Shown: piece by piece, positions 57,342 to 64,000 of the stretch
Position numbering within the stretch: position 1 is the first letter of the stretch
How the letters are laid out: each line of letters opens with the position of its first letter
Source of the DNA: Tritrichomonas foetus
Taxonomy: Eukaryota > Parabasalia > Tritrichomonadida > Tritrichomonadidae
NCBI GenBank assembly: GCA_001839685.1
Contig: MLAK01000628.1
Coordinates: 25,033 to 89,032 of the forward strand
Direction of reading: 5' to 3'
Length of the DNA stretch: 64,000 nt
Notes under the pieces: model-generated
The model's database searches: none
Seen by the model: the letters and a program-made list of their open reading frames with translations, nothing else
What the model was told of the DNA's origin: nothing
Translations under genes and position numbers: made by a program

Positions 57342-58487
57342 ATGGGAAATAATGAATCACAATCTTTTCCTTTATGTCACGAACCGTACGCAGGAAGCAG
57401 TATGCCATTTGCATATGCAAGTATTCGTGCAGCAAACTTATCAGTCAATCTCTTAAGTAATTGCATTCCACCGAGTATAAAGCATCAATCATTTCATGGA
57501 GTATGGTCAATTGTAAGTACGTATGGTGCACCAGAACCAAGAATTGGTCACTTCACTGTCACTGATGATGATCAGAAGTATTCATATATTGGATATGGAA
57601 AAAATGGGTCAAGAAACTTTACAGATTTATGGCGGTTAGATCTAGAAACATTAGAATGGAAAGAAATAACTTTGAAAGGTGATGTATTCTCAAAAAGAAA
57701 TGGATCTCGAGCGGCTTATTATAATAATAGTTTGATTGTATTTGGTGGATTCTTTGATAAAAAATACACCTCTGAAATGTATATAATTGACATAAATTCT
57801 GGAATCGTGAAAAAATTTGAAACACATGGAAATATTCCATCGCCAAGATCATCACCTGTAATGGCTATTGATAATGAAAAATTATTTATATGGGGAGGTT
57901 ATAATGGAAACTATCCAAATGAATTAAATATTCTTGATCTCAAAACACTAACTTGGAACTCAAAAGATACTGCTATACATGGTCGAACAAGCATTCCTCA
58001 TGTTTTGATTGATCACAAAATTATTGGATATGGATCATCAAACAATGATGGTGTTTTAGAAATCGATACAATTAATGATACTGTTGATATTATACCAAAC
58101 AGTGGATCAACACCACCACCAGAACATTCTGGAGCAAGTATGGTTGCAATTGGAAAATATGCAATTTATTATGGAGGAAAAAGTGATGATGAAAATACTT
58201 TTATGTATGCTTATGATTCTAAAAAACATTGGTGGTTCATATTCCATGTTTTACCTGATGGTGAAACAGTTACTATTGCTGATGGACATGTTACAACAAA
58301 CGGACTTTTTATGATTCCCAGAATCCACAGTGGAAGTATGCTTTATTCACCAAAAAGGAAAGAAATTGTGTGTTGTATGGGATCACCGATTCAAAGGGGA
58401 ATAGAGCTTTCTTTGTTTAATGTGGGAACGGCATTTAGTGTGATTACACAAAGAGAAGATATGTCTGAAATGTTAAAATTACAGTGA
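57342..58487 (+). CDS. Kelch beta-propeller protein with possible N-myristoylation signal
   Basis: 381 residues. It starts MGNNESQS, in which G2 and S6 fit the N-myristoylation consensus MGxxxS. Kelch-type repeats follow, with the 'GG' and the later Y..D and W pairs: YGKNGSRNFTDLWRLDLET, SLIVFGGFFDKKYTSEMYII, KLFIWGGYNGNYPNELNILD, and YAIYYGGKSDDENTFMYAYD. Five to six blades are visible, enough for a propeller. The last ~60 residues (ILPRIHSG-type and KRKEIVCCMG) form the closing blade or an end segment. The partner and role are unknown; a membrane-tethered adaptor is a fair inference. Confidence 0.78.
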   Translation: MGNNESQSFPLCHEPYAGSSMPFAYASIRAANLSVNLLSNCIPPSIKHQSFHGVWSIVSTYGAPEPRIGHFTVTDDDQKYSYIGYGKNGSRNFTDLWRLDLETLEWKEITLKGDVFSKRNGSRAAYYNNSLIVFGGFFDKKYTSEMYIIDINSGIVKKFETHGNIPSPRSSPVMAIDNEKLFIWGGYNGNYPNELNILDLKTLTWNSKDTAIHGRTSIPHVLIDHKIIGYGSSNNDGVLEIDTINDTVDIIPNSGSTPPPEHSGASMVAIGKYAIYYGGKSDDENTFMYAYDSKKHWWFIFHVLPDGETVTIADGHVTTNGLFMIPRIHSGSMLYSPKRKEIVCCMGSPIQRGIELSLFNVGTAFSVITQREDMSEMLKLQ

Positions 58488-59079
58488 TCAAACAATATCG
58501 TTATATCATAGAAATATATTAATAAAGCGACTCATAATATGATAATATTTTGACTTTTTGTATTTTACATTTTCAATTGGGAATTATTTAGAAAAAATAT
58601 TGATCATTTATTGGATGTATATCTTTGTAAAATACTTTTGGGCAACGAGAATTATCATTTATCTATTCTTCTTGAAACTTCATATATAATTTATTAATTC
58701 ATCCATTGATGAGACCTTCTTTTATAAGTTCTCTCTTATATTCACAACCTCTGCAAATATAATGATTAGAACTGTAAATCCTTAACATGTTTGAAAGCTC
58801 ATTATTCGACAATATTCTTTTTGAAACACATAATAATTGATAATGAATGAGTATATAAAAGTTGCAATGATATCAGAGTAAGGGTAATATTTCTGAATCA
58901 TCTTAGCTTTATCGGAATCTCTTTGAATAGTGAATAATTTATTTTTTTACAGAAATACACCCGCATGGTCATACAGAATTGTTAATCATTTTTTGGATTC
59001 TTCGGACAATTATCAACAAACGATAAAAATAACAGAAATAAATCGACTAAAAATATATTTAAGAAAACAAAAATGAGAA
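58488..59079. other. Spacer without supported genes
   Basis: 592 bases, AT-rich, between two genes that converge. Nothing supported. Confidence 0.5.
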
Positions 59080-59994
59080 TTATTGCCATTGTTTCTTATT
59101 TCCCTTTGATGGAGTCGATCTCCCTGATGGCGTCTGTGGATTCTTTCCTTGCGGTGTCGACTTCCCTGATGCAAACTGAGCTTTATTTGTTTGTGGCGTG
59201 GATTTACCTGATTGCGGAGGTGATTTGAACGCATCCTGTGGGAAAGCTTCTTTCACAGTTTCTTTATATATATATGAGCATTCTTTTATACAAACTTGTC
59301 TGAGTTTAGCTTCAGGAATTGTGGCTATAAACGTTCGAGTGTTTTCATAGGCATCCCCGAGTCCTTTTCGATACCTCTGGTAAATTTTTTCAAGTTCGAA
59401 TTCTTTTCTTTTTGAAAGGTTATAAATTGAATCATTTAATTGATTTGTCAAATTTTTGATTTCCTCCTTCTGTTTTGTCAAAACGAGTTTTCGCCGCGAA
59501 AAATATTCATTTTTGATTATTTCTTCTCTTTTGCTCATTTCTTTATTTTCGACTTTTTCAGCCTTTTCTTTCAATTTTGTGGCTTGTTCGAACTTTTTGT
59601 TGAATCCAGCTAATTTTGCTTGCTCCCTCAATTCCGTCGCTTCTGGGACAGGCCTGAGTTTTTCCTTTGCATATTTGAGTAAATTGTCTTTTTCGACTTC
59701 AATCAAGGCTTCGACGTGCTTTACTTGGAGCTCATGAAATATATTACTTACTTTGCGGCGGATCAGCATTTCCTGGTTGCTGATGCTTTCGTCTAAGTTG
59801 TTAATCTCCTCTTCGAGATCATCTTTGCAATTCTTGGCGAGCTCAGAAAAGGAGTCGATGTACATTTGAATAGTATTATCTTGACTATTTTGTTGAAGTT
59901 CGAGGATTTTCTCTTTAATTTGACTGGCCAGTGTAAAGTCGCACTGTTCAATTGCGTTTTCTAGTTGCTCTTCGAGATCTTGCATTTCGTTCAT
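59080..59994 (-). CDS. Coiled-coil protein with SGKSTPQ tail repeats
   Basis: 304 residues; no family recognised. Residues 1-250 are almost continuously coiled coil (DLEEQLENAIEQCDFTLASQ, FNKKFEQATKLKEKAEKVEN). A UVR-like short helix pair in 'LE..AIEQCDFTLASQIKEK' and again 'AGFNKKFEQATKLKEKAE' resembles small paired-helix motifs with the pattern 'A...++FE.A..++'. Two tail repeats of SGKSTPQ plus SGRSTPS follow at ~262-296, a basic S/T/P-rich segment with probable phosphorylation sites. The end is KQWQ. Inferred role: structural, possibly cytoskeletal. Confidence 0.6.
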   Translation of the reverse strand: MNEMQDLEEQLENAIEQCDFTLASQIKEKILELQQNSQDNTIQMYIDSFSELAKNCKDDLEEEINNLDESISNQEMLIRRKVSNIFHELQVKHVEALIEVEKDNLLKYAKEKLRPVPEATELREQAKLAGFNKKFEQATKLKEKAEKVENKEMSKREEIIKNEYFSRRKLVLTKQKEEIKNLTNQLNDSIYNLSKRKEFELEKIYQRYRKGLGDAYENTRTFIATIPEAKLRQVCIKECSYIYKETVKEAFPQDAFKSPPQSGKSTPQTNKAQFASGKSTPQGKNPQTPSGRSTPSKGNKKQWQ

Positions 59995-60300
59995 TGAGTT
60001 GATGGGGCGTGATTTTGGGAGACGTTATGAACGATGTTTAATTTCAAAACATACTTGGCCATTCATTTATGACCAGATAGCATTTGAAAAAAAAGTTTCT
60101 CATCATTCGCTTGTGAAGTGATTGTTGAAATGTAGAATATACTTTTCAAGATTTCTTTTGAAATAACAAAATAGACTGGGATGAAATCATTTTTATCTTT
60201 ACTAAACATTTTTTTATTTTTTCCCATGTTTGACAAAAAACATTATTATCTTTACTACACACTTTTTTTATCCTTTTTGGATGAGAGTTAAATCGTAGAA
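59995..60300. other. Spacer without supported genes
   Basis: About 300 bases of T- and A-rich sequence between two minus-strand genes. A word of the form CATTTTTATCTTTACTA recurs (near 60190 and 60243). Confidence 0.5.
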
Positions 60301-61005
60301 TTACCTAGAATTACCCAATTGTTGAAAAGGAACCCGTGATCCATTTTTGTTCGAATATCCAGATTGAGGATAGAATTGAGATACATATTGATGTGGTGGA
60401 GAATTTGGAAAATATGAATTGGAGTTATTGTTATTGAATGGTTGAGACCATGGTATTTGTTCATCATCAAAAAAAGAATCCCCAGAACTATTTTGTTGGT
60501 CGACTCTCATCCCATTTCGTGAATTTTTGTTGAAGAGTGGCGAGTCACCAGAGGTGAATTTTGGTTGATTAGGAATACCAAGAGAATTAAAGGAAAGCAC
60601 AAATGAGTCATCTGGCTGATCAACAGGTTTATAATAATTCTCTTTTTTATGTTGATTCTTCGGCATGCTCATGAAGGGGGAAGGAATTGAATTCATTCTG
60701 AAATCCCTTGGAGCATTTTCTGTATCAATGCCAACAAGATAGTCATCAATTTTTTGGGACAGTTCAAAAGCTTTCTTTTGTGCGCGTATTCTTTCGAGAA
60801 GCAGTTGTGAATTTTGTAAATCTAATTCAATCAATTGAAAATTCCGCATTTCACTGAGATATCGACGATATTTTTTTAATTTGAGAAGATTTGCATATTC
60901 ATTTTCGCGATAGGTTAGGGCTTGCTCTAAAGTATCGGAATGTTCGATATACGATTGAGGAGGAGGACCATTAAAAAGAGTTTCTCTGTGTTTGGAATCA
61001 TCCAT
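60301..61005 (-). CDS. Small protein with coiled coil and disordered tail
   Basis: 234 residues; no family recognised. Residues ~20-95 are helical and likely a coiled coil (YLSEMRNFQLIELDLQNSQ, LLERIRAQKKAFELSQKIDD). From ~100 to the end the chain is rich in N, S, P and Q (SQPFNNNNSNSYFPNSPPH) and disordered. The gene lies with its start only ~70 bases from the tRNA gene, on the same strand. Its start is the first ATG. Confidence 0.55.
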   Translation of the reverse strand: MDDSKHRETLFNGPPPQSYIEHSDTLEQALTYRENEYANLLKLKKYRRYLSEMRNFQLIELDLQNSQLLLERIRAQKKAFELSQKIDDYLVGIDTENAPRDFRMNSIPSPFMSMPKNQHKKENYYKPVDQPDDSFVLSFNSLGIPNQPKFTSGDSPLFNKNSRNGMRVDQQNSSGDSFFDDEQIPWSQPFNNNNSNSYFPNSPPHQYVSQFYPQSGYSNKNGSRVPFQQLGNSR

Positions 61006-61062
61006 TTTTTTTAAACGTATGCAAAAAAATTGAATAGATCTTGATAATGTATATGAAAAAGG

Positions 61063-61071
61063 AAAAAAAAA
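61063..61071 (-). terminator. Pol III terminator (T9)
   Basis: Nine T on the minus strand directly follow the tRNA discriminator base, the usual RNA polymerase III termination signal. Confidence 0.85.
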
Positions 61072-61143
61072 TGTCCCAGAGCGGAATCGAACCGCTGTCT
61101 GATCCGTGTCAAGGATCTATTCTAACCATTATACTACTGGGAC
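61072..61143 (-). tRNA. tRNA-Val, anticodon GAC
   Basis: On the minus strand the 7-bp acceptor stem GTCCCAG/CTGGGAC is exact. The anticodon arm GATCC-TTGACAC-GGATC is a 5-bp stem with loop TTGACAC, so bases 34-36 are GAC. The T arm AGCGG-TTCGATT-CCGCT is exact and holds the TTCGATT box B. The D arm GTAT-AATGGTTA-GAAT has one mismatch. The discriminator is A, which fits valine. No intron. By rule GAC reads valine codons GUC and GUU. Most eukaryotes use AAC (inosine) for these codons, so GAC is noteworthy. Confidence 0.9.
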
Positions 61144-61263
61144 AACCTGTTGTTTGATTTTATTGCTTTTGTTTCAAATAATTGCACAATAAATCTCTTT
61201 TAGTTTTCGCTTAATCTTATCAAATGATAAAGTAATATTTTGTATAGTTTCTATTTTTTAATA

Positions 61264-62945
61264 TTAAAAATAATCTAAATTGAGTCTATCTAGGATATTG
61301 AATGATTCCATGACTTTTTCCACCTTTTGAGTTTTATCTACTTCTTTATTTTCTTTATTATTATTCTTTAACTGGTGTTTCACAAGTTCATAATACCAAT
61401 CTTTCTTTAAAATAATTTCATCATGAGTATCAACTTCTCTAATTTTACCCGCCTCAAATGCCTATATAACGTGTGCGTTTCTTACGGTTGTTACACGATG
61501 TGCAACCACCACTGAAGCTTGATTTTTCATCACATTATCAGGTGCAACTTGAATATTCTTTTCAATTCTCGCATCAAAGGCAGATGTTGCCTCACCAGTT
61601 ATTAAATCACGAGCAATAGCAATTCTTTGTCGTTGACCACCACCTAAAGATCAACCTTTTTCATCAACATAATAATCATACTTTCCTTGAGTTTTTCAAT
61701 GAATTTCTTTGCACTTGCTATTTCTGCAGCTTTTTCTACTTCTTCAAAATAGGTGTTAGGTCCTGAAGAGCAAATATTGTCTTTTACAGATAATTGGAAT
61801 AAAGTTGGTTCTTGTGAAACCAATTTGGTAATGAAGCCATCTTGGATCAAGTGTTGTAATATCTTTTCCATCAATTAAAAGTAAACCTTCAGAAACATCG
61901 TAATATTATTCAAGAAGATGAGCACATGTACTTATTCCTGAACATGAATGACCATCAAGAGCTCCCATTTGTTCAGGTTTGATTTCAAATGAAAAATTCT
62001 TAAGAACATAAACATCACATGTTGGATATTTTAAAAAAAAAATTTGAATAACAATATGTCTCTTGAAATTATCAATTGTGTCTCCACCAGCAAAAGCAAT
62101 CGTTTGAGTATGTTCAATCATTATGAGAATTCATGCATCTGAACTTTCTACTTTTTATTCAGCTTGTAAAGATGTTTGGAGTTCAATTAAGGTCATTGAA
62201 TCAAACATTAAGAAATCAAAATTCAGGTCACCTGGTAGAATAATACCTTTTTCAACTATTGTTCCACCAAAATACCAATTACTGCCCATACTCCAGCCAT
62301 TATAATGGTGAACATATAAACAACAAGTCTTCCAAACCATAAATCTTCAGAACATAATGATAAGTTTCTTTAATGAATCTTTCCAATTCTATATCTTCAC
62401 GATTGAATCCACCCACAGTACGAGTAGCTGCTAGTGTTTCTTCGGCAATTGTCATTACTTTAGAAACATAAAAGAAGTTAAGATTAATATGTACATCAAT
62501 AAATCGACGCATTATATTAATAACAATACAAACAAAAGGGTATAAACATGATATAAACAATGTAAGTCTCCATTTATTAACATATACAAGAATAATACCT
62601 GTTAAAAATTGACCAAGATTTAGGAATTATGTTCATTTCATTATACCAAAGTTATATTGAACAAGTTGAACATCTTCACCAAGTAAAGTGAGAATACTAC
62701 CGATTGGAGTCACATCAAAATAAGCTACTTCATTTCTGATTAAGCTATCAGATAAATTGGCCTTTAAATCTTGATTAAAACGCGAACCCATTCAAACCCA
62801 TAAAAATGATAACCAAAACTTACAAACTGTAGTTAGAACAGCCATCAATACAATATAAATACACATTTTTGAAATGTTTGGTGGAGTGTCAACTCCAGTT
62901 TGAATGCATTTATGATGCAAATCATAAATTCGAAAAGAACGTTGG
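61264..62945 (-). pseudogene. ABCB/MDR-type ABC transporter pseudogene, TMD plus NBD part
   Basis: The minus strand from 62945 down reads, with stops and frameshifts, a full TMD-NBD series. The TMD part has FNQDLKANLSDSLIRNEVAY and ILTLLGEDVQLVQYNFGI, then AEETLAATRTVGGFNREDIE. The NBD part has HSCSGIST (Walker A with the lysine changed to I), [16 protein letters not shown] (signature) and then GEATSAFD, where the usual ILLLDE of Walker B is deleted, and [13 protein letters not shown]. It ends near 61264 with KVMESFNILDRLNLDYF. This fits the ABCB subfamily of exporters. At least nine stops or frameshifts plus damage to both ATP motifs make it dead. Confidence 0.88.
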
Positions 62946-62952
62946 AGATTAA

Positions 62953-63324
62953 GTTATTTATAAAATAAGGGTTGAACATAATGAGAGCTCATCAGCAGCT
63001 GCATTAAAAGCAGAAGAAGTTATTACATCTTTCCGAATGATTGAATCATTTGATTGTGAACTTCATGAGTCTGACCTATTCATACAAAATTAAATTTCTG
63101 TCGACAATGTGTTCAAAAAGATAAGTTTTGCTCAAGGCATCAAAGATGGAATCATTTCTCTTCTTTTGTATTCAATAAAAGCTAGAACACTTTATTTTGC
63201 ATCTTATTTAATCCTTCAGAAACCTGAATATCACTCTCAATATGGTGATTTTTTCATTATTATGATGTCTTTTTCATTTGCTTCATTATTACATGTGCTG
63301 AGTGCAAAGAATATGAAAAGATAA
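62953..63324 (+). pseudogene. ABCB transporter TMD fragment in opposite orientation
   Basis: The plus strand reads EHNESSSAAALKAEEVITSF, then MIESFDCELHESDLF, an in-frame TAA, FAQGIKDGIISLLLY and FASYLILQKPEYHSQYGDFF. This is the helical TMD part of an ABCB exporter ('AEEVITSFR.V.SF..E..E'). It joins head to head with the minus-strand relic at ~62950, so the pieces can no longer form one gene; an inversion or a second copy would explain this. The frame ends with TAA at 63322. Confidence 0.75.
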
Positions 63325-64000
63325 ATTTTACACAATGAATATAACATTGTGGCTTCAAAGATGGGAGAAAAAAATGGATAAAAATAATTTTCCCAATAAA
63401 TATCAGTAACGTTTATGAGAGATCATATAATTTTGCATTTACTCAATAATTTGGATGATGCATCTATAAATATCATTGAATCAAATTAAACAATATCATC
63501 TTAATCATTATTGATCTGTGAATGATGATCGGATCTGCAACAAATTGGGAAGTATGATTGAATATATTTTATTGGAAATAGCCATGTTCTTGATTCTGGG
63601 CCGATCTCCACAAATAATAATACAAGAGATGTGAAAACAATGAGTTTGAAGCAAATAACACAATACATTTATTAATATTATTTAACGCATAGTTTATTAC
63701 TGTTTAAATATGAAAATCTTTAATAAATAATGAGATAAAAAATATATTTTCGAAAAAAAATGTTACTCAGAAAAATTTACGGTTATTTAAATGAAAACTT
63801 TTTCCTGAGTGTCTTAGAAAAGTGAAAATCAGCTTAAAATAGATTTCCAGACAAATTTCGGCTAAAAAAGTTTGAATCACTCAGAAAAAATTGCTGATCA
63901 ATCAAATTACAATAAAAATGACTATATCTTGCTTTATACAATTAACTAAACCTCCTATATGAAAGGTTTACAAAATGGTCCCCCAAAGATTTTGTGGGAC
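63325..64000. other. AT-rich end of window
   Basis: No gene, RNA or intact element recognised. The last 23 bases fold as a near-perfect hairpin (GTCCCcCAAA / TTTGtGGGAC), and the window ends inside or at the edge of it. Confidence 0.5.

Noticed and set aside
1..64000. Stop codon followed by A (TAAA) as a general polyadenylation signal
   Set aside because: Roughly a third of the genes show it, too few to call it a rule here.

Overview
This window looks like a piece of a eukaryotic nuclear genome, most likely a parabasalid (trichomonad) such as Tritrichomonas. The reasons are its very low GC content, long and mostly uninterrupted protein genes, and short spacers. Protein types favoured by trichomonads are also present: a BTB-like/ankyrin protein, Sel1 repeats, and relics of transposases. 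Possible TCA-type initiators sit a few bases before some ATGs. A 220-base run of N inside a tandem repeat marks an assembly gap. The species assignment is inference from content, not a database result.

Layout. 1-18.5 kb is gene-rich: a Sec24-like COPII coat gene cut by the window edge; a protein with two CH domains, a coiled coil and Sel1 repeats; an RRM-like protein on the minus strand; a karyopherin-beta; a long disordered/coiled-coil protein; a TBL1-type LisH/WD40 repressor; and a BRAP2-like ubiquitin-binding protein whose RING has lost its central zinc ligands. 18.5-29.4 kb is a 10-kb stretch with no intact gene. It holds a duplicated ~180-bp structured repeat, a broken zinc-finger ORF, a mariner-type transposase fragment, a MITE-like element with 24-bp perfect terminal repeats, and pieces of at least two copies of another DDE-type transposase. 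29.4-61 kb is gene-rich again: a helical-repeat protein, an EGF/TIG membrane protein, Pus3, a HhH glycosylase-like protein, MCM6, the ankyrin protein, a coiled-coil protein, a microbial-type PARG, a pseudokinase fused to a GBP/atlastin-like GTPase, a Nap1/HEM-like protein, an ABCA-type transporter, CZIB, CDC50, a kelch protein, two small coiled-coil proteins and a tRNA-Val(GAC). 61.2-63.3 kb is a wrecked ABCB transporter whose two parts now lie on opposite strands.

There is no operon-like organisation and the genes serve mostly separate housekeeping roles: secretion (Sec24, CDC50), nuclear transport (karyopherin), replication and repair (MCM6, glycosylase, PARG), transcription control (TBL1), actin (CH protein, Nap1), and membrane transport (ABCA). 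The item most worth following up is the 1005-residue pseudokinase-GTPase fusion at 43464-46481. Also notable are the same-position ~72-nt inserts in the ankyrin gene, one of which behaves like an intron; the CH/Sel1 fusion; the ligand-less RING; and the in-phase tail ORF after the CDC50 stop.
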